Part shown: in pieces, positions 1 through 11,381 of the stretch | Numbering within the stretch: the stretch's first letter is position 1 | Layout of the letters: the number at the start of each line of letters is the position of its first letter | Assembly (NCBI RefSeq): GCF_018294505.1 | Contig: NC_057808.1 | Location: 352,767,114 to 352,831,113 of the forward strand | Direction of reading: 5' to 3' | From: Triticum aestivum | Lineage: Eukaryota; Streptophyta; Magnoliopsida; Poales; Poaceae | Length of the DNA: 64,000 nucleotides | The notes under the pieces: model-generated | Seen by the model: only the letters and a program-made list of their open reading frames with translations | Told to the model about the DNA's origin: nothing | Databases searched by the model: none | Program-made: the position numbers and the translations under genes

Positions 1-240
1 AGAAGAAGAAGAAGAAGAAGAAGAAGAAGAAGAAGAAGAAGAAGAAGAAGAAGAAGAAGAAGAAGAAGAAGAAGAAGAAGAAGAAGAAGAAGAAGAAGAA
101 GAAGAAGAAGAAGAAGAAGAAGAAGAAGAAGAAGAAGAAGAAGAAGAAGAAGAAGAAGAAGAAGAAGAAGAAGAAGAAGAAGAAGAAGAAGAAGAAGGAG
201 AAGAAGAAGAAGAAGAAGGAGAAGGAGAAGGAGAAGAAGA
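1..240. repeat. (GAA)n microsatellite, interrupted by a gap
   Basis: Nearly pure AGA/GAA trinucleotide repeat, with GGA interruptions near its right end. It runs into the assembly gap and resumes at 418-442 and 527-627, so the true array length is unknown. On the minus strand it reads (TTC/TCC)n and encodes poly-serine in the retroelement ORF at 464-1141. Confidence 0.95.
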
Positions 241-417
241 NNNNNNNNNNNNNNNNNNNNNNNNNNNNNNNNNNNNNNNNNNNNNNNNNNNNNNNNNNNN
301 NNNNNNNNNNNNNNNNNNNNNNNNNNNNNNNNNNNNNNNNNNNNNNNNNNNNNNNNNNNNNNNNNNNNNNNNNNNNNNNNNNNNNNNNNNNNNNNNNNNN
401 NNNNNNNNNNNNNNNNN
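241..417. other. Assembly gap (N) inside the GAA array
   Basis: 177 unresolved bases flanked on both sides by GAA repeats. The microsatellite probably continues through it, and the gap size may not reflect the real length. Confidence 1.
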
Positions 418-463
418 AAGAAGAAGGAGAAGGAGAAGGAGATTCATGCATATCATTATTTTC

Positions 464-1141
464 TTAAGAAGCAACGGTCATTCTTTCAATAAATTCTTTG
501 ACATAGACATTATGAGCATAGTTTTCAGAAGAAGAAGAAGGAGAAGGAGAAGAAGAAGAAGAAGAAGAAGAAGAAGAAGGAGAAGAAGAAGAAGAAGAAG
601 GAGAAGAAGGAGAAGGAGAAGGAGATTCATGCATATCATTATTTTCTTCAGAAGCAACGGTTATTCTTTTAATAAATTCTTTGACATAGACATTATGAGC
701 ATAGTTTTCATAGCAATATTTAAGTATGTCAAAATTTTCAGATTCGTAGAGAGTAATATTATACTTTTCAATCAAAGAAGCAACTTCATAAGCCCCCTTG
801 AAAGCAACAAATTCTTTAATTTGTTCGATATCGTAGTAACTATAAACACCCTTTGCATAAGAAGATATGATTTCATTATCATTAAACTCACATAGGTAGG
901 GAAGGTGTTTTTTAGGGTTCTTAGAGCAACAAGTGAAATCACAAATTTCACAAAGATTCCAGGCATAACACAGCAGTCTGTTTATTTGATCCCATAAGAG
1001 TCTCCCTTTTTCGGACAAACGGTGATGCACAAAATGAGCATGCTCATCTAAAGATTTCCCATCAACTAGGCTAGTTGGGGTTTCAGCACGAGCGCATAAG
1101 GATTGAAGATGATCCAAGTAGAACACTTTAAGTGGATCCAT
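464..1141 (-). CDS. Retroelement internal ORF with microsatellite-encoded Ser/Pro tail
   Basis: The 225-residue frame starts at ATG 1141. About 150 non-repetitive residues (start MDPLKVFYLDHLQSL, Cys-rich stretch near residues 62-75) are followed by a low-complexity Ser/Pro stretch encoded by the GAA array. After the array a block of about 17 residues around ENYAHNVYVKEFI appears a second time, so the ORF end contains a duplicated segment bracketing the microsatellite. It lies just inside the PBS, where gag would be expected, but no Retrotrans_gag motif or zinc knuckle is visible. It is probably the non-canonical ORF of a non-autonomous gypsy element; the function is unknown. Confidence 0.5.
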   Translation of the reverse strand: MDPLKVFYLDHLQSLCARAETPTSLVDGKSLDEHAHFVHHRLSEKGRLLWDQINRLLCYAWNLCEICDFTCCSKNPKKHLPYLCEFNDNEIISSYAKGVYSYYDIEQIKEFVAFKGAYEVASLIEKYNITLYESENFDILKYCYENYAHNVYVKEFIKRITVASEENNDMHESPSPSPSSPSSSSSSPSSSSSSSSSSPSPSSSSENYAHNVYVKEFIERMTVAS

Positions 1142-1364
1142 ATCAATAGATTTTTAACAAGCAAAGATGCAAGCAAATAGAAGGCACATGGTAACACAAG
1201 CAAACAATAGATCTGGCGAGAAAAAGGCAAACGAAAAACAAAGGCGAATAAAACGGCAAAGGTGAAGTGGGGGCAAGGAAAACGAGAGGCAAATGGCAAA
1301 TAATGTAATGCGAGGGATAAGAGTTTGTGATGGGTACTTGGTATGTCTTGACTTATGCATAGAC

Positions 1365-1382
1365 TCCCCGGCAACGGCGCCA
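1365..1382 (-). promoter_or_regulatory. Primer-binding site (tRNA-Asp type)
   Basis: The minus strand reads TGGCGCCGTTGCCGGGGA, which is complementary to the 3' end of plant tRNA-Asp(GUC). It lies 11 bases inside the LTR end at 1394 and fixes the element's orientation as minus. Confidence 0.85.
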
Positions 1383-1393
1383 GAAATCCTTCT

Positions 1394-2748
1394 TGCTACC
1401 TCTTGAGCACTACGTTGGTCTTCCCTTGAAGAGGAAAGGGTGATGCAGTAAAGTAGCGTAAGTATTTCCCTCAGTTTTTGAGAACCAAGGTATCAATCCA
1501 GTAGGAGACCACGCTCAAGTCCCACGCACCTACACAAACAAATAAGAACTTTGCAACCAACGCGATAAAGGGGTTGTCAATCCCTTCACGCCCACTTGTA
1601 AAAGTGAGATCTGATAAAGATGATAAGATAATGTTTTTGGTATTTTTATGATAAAGACTAAAAGTAAAGAAAGCAAAATAAACGGCGCCAGAAATAGCTT
1701 GTTGACGGGAGATTAATATGATGGAAAATAGACCCGGGGGCCATAGGTTTCACTAGTGGCTTCTCTCAAGATAGCAGAAGTATTATGGTGGGTGAACAAA
1801 TTACTATCGAGCAATTGATAGAATTGAGCATAGTTATGAGAATATGTAGGTATGATCATGTCTATAGGCATCACGTCCGTGGCAAGTAGACCGACTCCTG
1901 CCTGCATCTACTACTATTACTCCACACATCGACCGCTATCCAGCAAGCATCGAGAGTATTAAGTTCATAAGAACAGAGTAACACTTTAAGCAAGATGACA
2001 TGATGTAGAGGGATAAACTCATGCAATATGATATAAACCCCATCTTTTCATCCTCGATGGCAACAATACAATACGTGTCGTTTCCCCTACTGTCACTAGG
2101 ATCAAGCACCGCAAGATTGAACCCAAAGCTAAGCACTTCTCCCATTACAAGAAAGATCAATCTAGTAGGCCAAACCAAACTGATAATTCGAAAAGACTTG
2201 CAAAGATAACCAATCATACATAAAAGAATTCAGAGGAGATTCAAATATTGTTCATAGATAATCTTGACCATAAACCCACAATTCATCGGATCTCGACAAA
2301 CACACCGCAAAACAAGATTACATCAAATAGATCTCCAAGAGAATCGAGGAGAACTTTGTATTGAGATCCAAAGAGAGAGAAGAAGACATCTAGCTAATAA
2401 CTATGGACCCGAAGGTCTGAGGTAAACTACTCACACATCATCGGAGAGGCTATGGTGTTGATGTAGAAGCCCTCCGTGATCGATGCCCCCTCCGGCGGAG
2501 CGCCGGAAAAGGCCCCAAGATGGGATCTAACGGGTACAGAAGGTTGCGGCGATGGAAATAGGGTTTTTGGCTCCTCCCCTGATGTTTTCGGGGTACGTAG
2601 GTATATATAGGAGGAAGAAGTAGGTCGGTGGAGCTACGAGGGGCCCATGAGGGTGGAGGGCACGCCCAGGGGCAGTAGGCGCGCCCCTCTACCTCGTGGC
2701 CTCCTTGTTGATTGCTTGACGTCCACTCCAAGTCCTCTGGATCACGCT
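1394..2748 (-). repeat. 5' LTR (outer end truncated)
   Basis: The inner end begins with TG at 1394. The body is co-linear with the LTR at 8718-10371, including the TATA-like stretch near 2599-2612 (GTATATATAGG on the plus strand) and the GC-rich leader. Similarity stops at about 2748 after a GTCCACTCCAAGTCCTCTGG segment, so several hundred bases of the LTR start are missing. A PBS-like piece (ACGGCGCCAGAAA) sits inside it at 1681-1693. Confidence 0.8.
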
Positions 2749-3310
2749 CATGGGCCCCTGGTCATGGACATGCCGAGCTGGCGGTGCTGGAGTCATTATC
2801 CCTCGACGGCATGCCCGATCAGCTCAATAAGCACCTCAATAAGCAGAAGGAGATCATCCATGGCTTGGTGGAGCTGCTGAAGGAGAGCCTCGACGACATG
2901 CCCGCTGAGCTCAATGAGCATGGGGAGTTGACCGTCGCCTTGGTGATGCTGCTGAAGAAGAGCATTGACTCGGAGAACAAGGCAACCAGCGAAATCCTGC
3001 AACTTCATGGGGACAAGGCAAAGCTCTGCCACGAGCTCGACCTATTGAAGGAGGAGAACACCGGCTGGAAGAAGCTGCATGAGAAGAGTAGTTCCTCGAT
3101 GAAGATGATGCAGGCCCTCGTCATGGAACAGTAGGAGTTGGCGAAGCTCCGCATCGAGCACCCGGCTGCTGTCAAGGTACGTAATGCGGCCATCGAACAG
3201 ATGATGAAGGCTCGCGTCGAGAAATCCCGCGTCATGGACAGAATGAAAAAGATGCCAGAGGAGACACGCAAGGATATGGAGGTCGTGGAGGCGATGAAGA
3301 AGCAGTTATG
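2749..3310 (+). pseudogene. Coiled-coil gene fragment with in-frame stop
   Basis: One frame runs from about 2749 to the stop at 3308-3310, broken only by TAG at 3132-3134. It encodes a Leu/Glu/Lys-rich helical protein with two similar blocks (DGMPDQLNKHLNKQKEII and DDMPAELNEHGELTVAL), consistent with a coiled coil. No convincing ATG opens it, because the 5' end is fused to the truncated LTR at about 2748. Downstream sequence (3311-3353) continues after the inserted retrotransposon at 10377, so the element landed in its 3' flank. Codon-like purine periodicity continues past the stop, which argues for a once-functional gene. No known family is recognised. Confidence 0.6.
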
Positions 3311-3348
3311 ATTCCGCGGACAGCAACCCTTCATGTAGTAGAGAGCGG

Positions 3349-3353
3349 CGCCC
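3349..3353. repeat. Target-site duplication CGCCC (left)
   Basis: CGCCC directly abuts the TG of the LTR at 3354 and is repeated at 10372-10376 directly after the CA of the other LTR. Confidence 0.95.
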
Positions 3354-4992
3354 TGATGTCTACTACACAACCTTCTTCTTATGGACATTGTTGGGCCTCC
3401 AAGTGCAGAGGTTTGTAGGACAGTAGCAAATTTCCCTCAAGTGGATGACCTAAGGTTTATCAATCCGTGGGAGGCGTAGGATGAAGATGGTCTCTCTCAA
3501 GCAACCCTGCAACCAAATAACAAAGAGTCTCTTGTGTCCCCAACACACCCAATACAATGGTAAATTGTATAGGCGCACTAGTTCGGCGAAGAGATGGTGA
3601 TACAAGTGCAATATGGATGGTAGATATAGGTTTTTGTAATATGAAAATATAAAAACAGCAAGGTAACTAATGATAAAAGTGAGCACGAACGGTATTGCAA
3701 TGATAGGAAACAAGGCCTAGGGTTCATACTTTCACTAGTGCAAGTTCTCTCAACAATAATAACATAACTGGATCACATAACTATCCCTCAACATGCAACA
3801 AAGAGCCACTCCAAAGCCACTAATAGCGGAGAATAAACGAAGAGATTATGGTAGGGTACGAAACCACCTCAAAGTTATTCTTTCGGATCGATCTATTCAA
3901 GAGTTCGTACTAGAATAACACCTTAAGACACATATCAACCAAAACCCTAATGTCACCTAGATACCCCAATGTCATCTCAAGTATCCGTGGGCATGATTAT
4001 ACGATATGCATCACACAATCTCAGATTCATCTATTCAACCAACACAAAAGTACTTCAAAGAGTGCCCCAAAGTTTCTACCGGAGAGTCAAGACGAAAACG
4101 TGTGCCAACCCCTATACATAGGTTCATGGGCGGAACCCGCAAGTTGATCACCAAAACATACATCAAGTGAATCAATAGAATAACCCACTGTCACCACGGT
4201 TATCCCACGCAAGACATACATCAAGTGTTCTCAAATCATTAAAGACTCAATCCGATAAGATAACTTCAAAGGGAAAACTCAATCCATTACAAGAGAGTAG
4301 AGGGGGAGAAACATCATAAGATCCAACTACAATAGCAAAGCTCGCGATACATCAAGATCGTATCACCTCAAGAACACGAGAGAGAGAGAGAGAGATCAAA
4401 CACATAGCTACTGGTACATACCCTCAACCCCGAGGGTGAAATACTCCCTCCTCGTCATGGAGAGCACCGGGATGATGAAGATGGCCACCGGTGAGGGTTC
4501 CCCCCTCCAGCAGGGTGCCGGAACAGGGTCCCGATTGGTTTTTGGTGGCTACAGAGGCTTGCAGCGGCGGAACTCCCGATCTATTCTGTTCCTCGATGGT
4601 TTTAGGGTATATTGGTATATATAGGAGGAAGAAATACGTCAGGGGAGCCACGAGGGGCCCACAAGGATGGAGGGCGCCCCCAGGGGGTGGGCGCGCCCCC
4701 CTGCCTCGTGCCTTCCTCGTTGATCCCCTGACGTGCACTCCAAGTCTCCCGGATTGCTTTCTTTCCAAAAATAACTTTCCCGAAGGTTTCATTCCGTTTG
4801 GACTCCGTTTGATATTCTTTTTCTTTGAAACACTGAAACAAGGGAAAAAACAGAAACTGGCACTGGGCTCTGGGTTAATAGGTTAGTCCAAAAAATAATA
4901 TAAAACTGTTTAATAAAGCCCATAAACATCCAAAACAGATAATATAATAGCATGGAACAATCAAAAATTATAGATACGTTGGAGACGTATCA
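3354..4992 (-). repeat. 3' LTR of the Sabrina-like element
   Basis: It begins TGATGTCTAC on the plus strand and ends GACGTATCA. It is near-identical over its length to 8718-10371 and includes an internal (GA)n run near 4378-4395. Confidence 0.95.
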
Positions 4993-5006
4993 GCATCCCC
5001 AAGCTT
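4993..5006 (-). promoter_or_regulatory. Polypurine tract
   Basis: The minus strand reads AAGCTTGGGGATGC directly before the 3' LTR. The same 14-mer occurs three more times inside the element (7088-7101, 7144-7157, 8320-8333). Confidence 0.75.
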
Positions 5007-7766
5007 AATTCCTGCTCGTCCTCGAGTAGGTAAATGATAAAAACAGAATTTTTGATGTGGAATGCTACCTAACATATTTATCAATGATATCTTCTTTATT
5101 GTGGCAAGAATATTCAGATCCATAAGATTCAAAACAGAAGTTTAATATTGACATGAAAATGATAATACTTCAAGCATACTAACCAAGCAATTATGTCTTC
5201 TCAAAATAACATGGCTAAAGCAAGCTATCCCTACAAAATCATATAGTCTGGCTATGCTCTATCTTCATCACACAAAATATTTAAGTCATGCACAACCCCG
5301 ATGACAAGCCAAGCAATTGTTTCATACTTTTGATGTTCTCAAACTTTTTCAATCTTCACGCAATACATGAGCGTGAGCCATGGACATAGCACTATAGGTG
5401 GAATAGAATGGTGGTTGTAGAGAAGACAAAAAGGAGAAGATAGTCTCACATCAACTACACGTATCAACGGGTTATGGAGATGCCCATCAATAGATATCAA
5501 TGTGAGTGAGTAGGTATGCCATGCAACGGATGCACTAGAGCTATAAGTGTATGAAAGCTCAACAAGAAACCAAGTGGGTGTGCATCCAACTTGCTTGCTC
5601 ACGAAGACCTAGGGCAATTTGAGGAAGCCCATCATTGGAATATGCAAGCCAAGTTCTATAATGAAAGATTCCCACTAGTATATGAAAGTGACAACATAGG
5701 AGACTCTCTATCATGTAGATCATGGTGCTACTTTGAAGCACAAGTGTGGTAAAAGGATAGTAGCATTGCCCCTCCTCTCTTTTTCTCTCATTTTTTTGTT
5801 TGGGCCTTTTTCTCTCTTTTTTATGGCCTCTTTTTTTCTTTTTTTTCGTCCGGAGTCTCATCCCGACTTCTGGGGGAATCATAGTCTCCATCATCCTTTC
5901 CTCACTGGGACAATGCTCTAATAATGATGATCATCACACTTTTGTTTACTTACAACTCATGAATTACAACTCGATTCTTAGAACAAAGTATGACTCTATG
6001 TGAATGCCTCCAGCGGTGTACCGGGATATGCAATGAATCAAGAGTGACATGTATGATAAATTATGCATGGTGGCTTTGCCACAAATACGATGTCAACTAC
6101 ATAATCATGCAAAGCAATATGACAATGATGAAGCGTGTCATAAACGGAACGGTGGTAAGTTGCATGGCAATATATCTAGGAATGGCTATGGAAATGCCAT
6201 GATAGGTAGGTATGGTGGCTGTTTTGAGGATGGTATATGGTGGGTGTATGATACCGGCGAAAGGTGCCCGGTATTAGAGAGGCTAGCAATGGTGGAAGGG
6301 TGAGAGTGCATATAATCCATGGACTCAACATTAGTCATAAAGAACTCACATGCTTATTGCAAAAACTATTAGTTATCGAAACGGAGTACTACACGCATGC
6401 TCCTAGGGGGATAGATTGGTAGGAAAAGACCATCGCTCGTCCCCGACCGCCACTCATAAGGAAGACAATCAATAAATAAATCATGCTCCGACTTCATCAC
6501 ATAACGGTTCACCATACGTGCATGCTACGGGAATCACAAACTTTACCACAAGTATCTCTCGAATTCACAACTATTCAACTAGCATGACTCTAATATCACT
6601 ATCTTCATATCTCAAAACAATCATAAGGAATCAAACTTCTCATCGTATTCAATGCACTTTATATGAAACTTTTTATTATATCCCTCTTGGATGCCCATCA
6701 TATTAGGACTAAATTTATAACCAAAGCAAATTACCATGCTGTTTAGGACTCTCAAAATAATATAAGTGAAGCATGAGAGTTCATCTATTTCTTCAAAATA
6801 AAACCACCACCGTGCTCTAAAAGGATATAAGTGAAGCACTAGAGCAAATGACAAACTACTCCAAAAGATATAAGTGAAGATCAATGAGTAGTTGAATAAT
6901 TATGTAACTATATGAAGACTCTCTAACATTTAATAATTTCAGATCTTGGTATTTTATTCAAACAGCAAGCAAAGCTAAAGAGAATAAAATGACGCTCCAA
7001 GCAAAACACATATCATGTGGTGAATAAAAATATAGCTCCAAGTAAAGTTACCGATGAACGAAGACGAAAGAGGGGATGCCATCCGGGGCATCCCCAAGCT
7101 TAGGCTCTTGGTTGTCCTTGAATATTACCTTGGGGTGCCTTGGGCATCCCCAAGCTTAGGCTCACAACACAAAACATAACAGAAAATCTCGTGAGCTCCG
7201 TTAGCGAAAGAAAACAAAACATCACTTCAAGGTACTGTAATGAACTCATTCTTTATTTATATTGGTGTTAAACCTACTGTATTCCAACTTCTCTATGGTT
7301 TATAAACTATTTTACTAGCCATAGATTCATCAAAATAAGCAAGCAACACAATGAAAACAGAATCTGTCAAAAACAGAACAGTCTGTAGTAATCTGTATCA
7401 AACATATACTTATGGAACTCCAAAAATTATAAAATAAATTGGTGTACCTGAGGAATTTGTCTAGTAATCATCTCCAAAAAGAATCAACTAAATAACACTC
7501 TCCAGTAAAAAGTTGAAGCAAATCTCGTGAGCGCTAAAGTTTCTGTTTTTTACAGCATGATCATGAAGACTTCACCCAAGTCTTCCCAAAGGTTCTACTT
7601 GGCACAAACACTAATTAAAACATAAACCCACATCTAAACAGAAGCTAGGAGGATTATTTATTTCTAAACAGAACCAAAAAGCAAGAAACTAAAATAAAAT
7701 TGGGTTGCCTCCCAACAAGCGCTAACGTTTAACGCCCCTAGCTAGGCATGATGATTTCAATGATGC

Positions 7767-8531
7767 TCACATAAGACATAAGAATTGAATCATAAAGAGA
7801 GCATCATGAAGAATATGACTAGCACATTTAAGTCTAACCCACTTCCTATGCATAGGGATTTTTTGAGCAAACAACTTATGGGAACAAGAATCAATTTGCA
7901 TAGGAAGGTAAAACAAGTATAACTTCAAGATTTTAAGCACATAGAGAGGAAACTTGATATTATTGCAATTCCTACAAGCATATGTTCCTCCCTCATAGTA
8001 ATTTTCAGTAGAATCATGAATGAATTCAACAATATAACTAGCACATAAAGCATTCTTTTCATGATCTACAAGCATAGAAATTTTACTACTCTCCACATAA
8101 GCAAATTTGTTCTCATCAATAGTAGTGGGAGCAAACTCAACAAAATAACTATCATGTGATTGAAAATTAAGATCAAGATGACAAGTTTCATGGTTATCAT
8201 TATTTTTTATAGCATACGTGTCATCACAATAATCATCATAGATAGGAGACATGCTTTCATCATAATAAATATTCTCATAAAAACTTGGGGGACTAAACAT
8301 ATCATCTTCATCAAACATAGCATCCCCAAGCTTGTGGCTTTGCATATCATTAGCATCACGGATATTCATAGAATTCATACTAACAACATTGCAGTCTTGC
8401 TCATCATACAAAGATTTAGTGCCAAACATTCTATAGATTTCTTCTTCTAGCATTTGAGCACAATTTTCCTTTCCATCATACTCACGAAAGACATTAAAAA
8501 GATGAAGCATTTGAGGCACCCTTAATTCCAT
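7767..8531 (-). CDS. Acidic internal protein of the Sabrina-like element
   Basis: About 254 residues from ATG 8531; the frame is also open upstream to 8597. It is rich in Asp, Glu, Tyr and Met (for example MFDEDDMFSPPSFYENIYYD), with a short Cys-containing part near the C-terminal third (YACRNCNNIKFP). It sits just inside the PBS in the position of gag but shows no gag, CCHC or protease motif. From memory, related frames occur in many wheat retroelement copies and are often annotated as hypothetical genes, so this is element-borne rather than a cellular gene. Function unknown. Confidence 0.55.
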   Translation of the reverse strand: MELRVPQMLHLFNVFREYDGKENCAQMLEEEIYRMFGTKSLYDEQDCNVVSMNSMNIRDANDMQSHKLGDAMFDEDDMFSPPSFYENIYYDESMSPIYDDYCDDTYAIKNNDNHETCHLDLNFQSHDSYFVEFAPTTIDENKFAYVESSKISMLVDHEKNALCASYIVEFIHDSTENYYEGGTYACRNCNNIKFPLYVLKILKLYLFYLPMQIDSCSHKLFAQKIPMHRKWVRLKCASHILHDALFMIQFLCLM

Positions 8532-8627
8532 TTTTTGTAGTTTTCCTTTATAAACTAAACTAGTGATAAAACAAGAAACTAAAAGATTCGATTGCAAGAT
8601 CTAAAGATATACCTTCAAGCACTCACC

Positions 8628-8645
8628 TCCCCGGCAACGGCACCA
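8628..8645 (-). promoter_or_regulatory. Second, imperfect PBS-like copy
   Basis: The minus strand reads TGGTGCCGTTGCCGGGGA, one base different from the main PBS, 62 bases further inside the element. The following bases are also similar, so this is a duplicated PBS region. Confidence 0.7.
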
Positions 8646-8689
8646 GAAACCAGCTTAGTTGACGGGGTGTGAGTGTCGCTTACCTAGCC

Positions 8690-8707
8690 TCCCCGGCAAC
8701 GGCGCCA
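8690..8707 (-). promoter_or_regulatory. Primer-binding site (tRNA-Asp type)
   Basis: The minus strand reads TGGCGCCGTTGCCGGGGA, 10 bases inside the 5' LTR and complementary to the plant tRNA-Asp 3' end. Confidence 0.88.
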
Positions 8708-8717
8708 GAAAAGAGCT

Positions 8718-10371
8718 TGATGTCTACTACACAACCTTCTTCTTGTAGACGTTGTTGGGCCTCCAAGTGCAGACATTTGTAGGACAGTAGCAAATTTCCC
8801 TCAAGTGGATGACCTAAGGTTTATCAATCCGTGGGAGGCGTAGGATGAAGATGGTCTCTCTCAAGCAACCCTGCAACCAAATAACAAAGTCTCTAGTGTC
8901 CCCAACACACCCAATACAATGGTAAATTGTATAGGCGCACTAGTTCGGCGAAGAGATGGTGATACAAGTGCAATATGGATGGTAGATATAGGTTTTTGTA
9001 ATCTGAAAATATAAAAACAGCAAGGTAACTAATGATAAAAGTGAGCACGAACGGTATTGCAATGATAGGAAACAAGGCCTAGGGTTCATACTTTCACTAG
9101 TGCAAGTTCTCTCAACAATAATAACATAATTGGATCACATAACTATCCCTCAACATGCAACAAAGAGCCACTCCAAAGCCACTAACAGCAGAGAACAAAC
9201 GAAGAGATTATGGTAGGGTACGAAACCACCTCAAAGTTATTCTTTCGGATCGATCTATTCAAGAGTTCGTACTAGAATAACACCTTAAGACACATATCAA
9301 CCAAAACCCTAATGTCACCTAGATACTCCAATGTCACCTAGATACTCCAATGTCACCTCAAGTATCCGTGGGCATGATTATACGATATGCATCACACAAT
9401 CTCAGATTCATCTATTCAACCAACACAAAAGTACTTCAAAGAGTGCCCCAAAGTTTCTACCGGAGAGTCAAGATGAAAACGTGTGCCAACCCCTATGCAT
9501 AGGTTCATGGGCGGAACCCGCAAGTTGATCACCAAAACATACATCAAGTGAATCAATAGAATAACCCATTGTCACCACGGTTATCCCACGCAAGACATAC
9601 ATCAAGTGTTCTCAAATAATTAAAGACTCAATCCGATAAGATAACTTCAAAGGGAAAACTCAATCCATTACAAGAGAGTAGAGGGGGAGAAACATCATAA
9701 GATCCAACTACAATAGCAAAGCTCGCGATACATCAAGATCGTATCACCTCAAGAACACGAGAGAGAGAGAGAGAGATCAAACACATAGCTACTGGTACAT
9801 ACCCTCAGCCCCGAGGGTGAACTACTCCCTCCTCGTCATGGAGAGCGCTGGGCTGATGAAGATGGCCACCGGTGAGGGTTCCCCCCTCCGGCAGGGTGCC
9901 GGAACAGGGTCCCGATTTGTTTTTGGTGGCTAAAAAAGCTTGCAGCAGTGGAACTCCCGATCTATTCTGTTCCCGATGGTTTTAGGGTATATTGGTATAT
10001 ATAGGAGGAAGAAATACGTCAGGGGAGCCACGAGGGGCCTACGAGGGTGGAGGGCGCGCCCAGGGGGGTGGGCGCCCCCCTGCCTCGTGCCTTCCTCGTT
10101 GATCCCCTGACGTGCACTCCAAGTCTCCCAGATTGCTTTCTTTCCAAAAATAACTTTCCCGAAGGTTTCATTCCGTTTGGACTCCGTTTGATATTCCTTT
10201 TCTTCGAAACACTGAAACAAGGGAAAAAACAGAAACTGGCACTGGGCTCTGGGTTAATAGGTTAGTCCAAAAATAAATATAAAAGTGTTTAATAAAGCCC
10301 ATAAACATCCAAAACAGATAATATAATAGCATGGAACAATCAAAAATTATAGATACGTTGGAGACGTATCA
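8718..10371 (-). repeat. 5' LTR of the Sabrina-like element
   Basis: Co-linear with 3354-4992. A small tandem duplication (ATGTCACCTAGATACTCCA) is present near 9311-9355 that the 3' LTR lacks. Confidence 0.95.
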
Positions 10372-10376
10372 CGCCC
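10372..10376. repeat. Target-site duplication CGCCC (right)
   Basis: Matches 3349-3353. Confidence 0.95.
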
Positions 10377-11381
10377 CAGACTTGTGTGTGCGTCTTCCTT
10401 CTTTTTTTGGGGCGATAATCTTCCTTCTTCTTTTGCTCCTATGTTTCTTCTTTTGCTTCGGGTGTATCGCCGCACGTGTCACGTCCTCTGCGAGGCATGA
10501 ATAGAACAATTCTAACAATGAGATGATTAGAAAATTAGATCATTTTTTATCGCCATATGGCACAGGGCTGCCGTGTTTCGTGCTCCTCCGTCGTACTCCA
10601 GTGGAAAACTTGAGTATACCGCGCGGTCTTTGCTCCTCCTCAGGTCGTCGGCACATTTATATGAGCAGTCAGATCACAAGGCCCCGCCTTCCAGCAGTAA
10701 TGAGCTGTCAAATCTCAAAGGCCCTCGCCTCTCTTGAAACCGACCAAGCTAGACTGCCCCGCCCTCCAGCCTTTTAAAAAATGTATACTTTTGTACAGTA
10801 GTAGTATCGATGGATTGCACCATGGAGCAAAACTAACAAGATGAAATTAAAGTAAAAAGGTGGTACATATAGAGAGCTCTCGTCGCCAAATTATGCATAT
10901 AGTACTATAAAAAAAGCTAGTACGTGCTTAAATGGGGTGCTAAATTCAAATAAAGAAATTAGCGTACCTATTTAATTCTTGGGTTCTTATTATTTATGCC
11001 ACTAGTTGTGTATCCCTACTCAGTTTTGCCATTAGAAGTTACAACTACTCAAAAATGCCATCGATCCGTTAGATGCGTGCTCAAAAATGCAATTAGATAT
11101 CTAAAAAATGCCATCATTAAGTTAGATGTTTGCTCAAAAATGCCATTAGACATTGTTATTTTCACGTTAAACCCGTTGACCATGTTATATGACAAAAATA
11201 AGCCGATTCTCACAATGATAAGTGTGGCCCCGCTTGTCAGGAGAAACCAAGCGAATAATTTTACAGGAAAATAAGAACACTGTTGGGATCAAGTAGGCCC
11301 CACACTTTATTTTACTGTAGTGAGATCGAGGGAGAGCTGGCATGTTGGTCCATCGGTATTTATGTCATTATAACGGACGCT
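10377..11381. other. Intergenic stretch without a supported gene
   Basis: The left part continues the 3' flank of the coiled-coil pseudogene. The segment 10660-10830 resembles 13780-13975 in the same orientation (shared CCAGCAGTAA, GATTGCACCATGGAGCA-like blocks). At 11045-11150 a unit of about 54 bp containing AAAAATGCCAT occurs twice. No coding frame here is convincing. Confidence 0.6.

Larger units (their letters stand above)
1..2748 (-). mobile_element. Partial gypsy-type LTR retrotransposon (Sabrina/WHAM group)
   Basis: Reading leftward on the minus strand there is a 5' LTR (1394-2748, outer end missing), a primer-binding site matching plant tRNA-Asp (1365-1382) and an internal region with one ORF (464-1141). 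The element leaves the window on the left. The LTR closely resembles the one in the complete element at 3354-10371 but is a distinct subfamily. No protease, RT or integrase is seen in the visible part. The outer LTR end is replaced at about 2749 by a coiled-coil gene fragment, with no clean TSD, which suggests a deletion at the junction. Confidence 0.8.
3354..10371 (-). mobile_element. Complete Sabrina-like non-autonomous gypsy LTR retrotransposon
   Basis: A 7.0-kb element with LTRs of 1654 bp (5', right) and 1639 bp (3', left), 5-bp TSD CGCCC, tRNA-Asp PBS at 8690-8707 and polypurine tract at 4993-5006. The internal region holds one recognisable ORF (7767-8531) and otherwise AT-rich non-coding sequence. 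No gag zinc knuckle, protease, RT, RNase H or integrase is present, so it must have been mobilised in trans. The internal region contains short repeats (ATATAAGTGAAG three times at about 6762-6885) and extra PPT-like copies. The two LTRs differ by scattered substitutions and small indels, so the insertion is moderately recent. Confidence 0.92.

Noticed and set aside
446..895. Frame encoding a long poly-arginine run
   Set aside because: Artefact of the GAA/AGA microsatellite on the plus strand; the rest of the frame has no protein features.
1365..1382. tRNA-Asp gene
   Set aside because: Only the 18-base 3' part is present at each site, next to LTRs; these are primer-binding sites.
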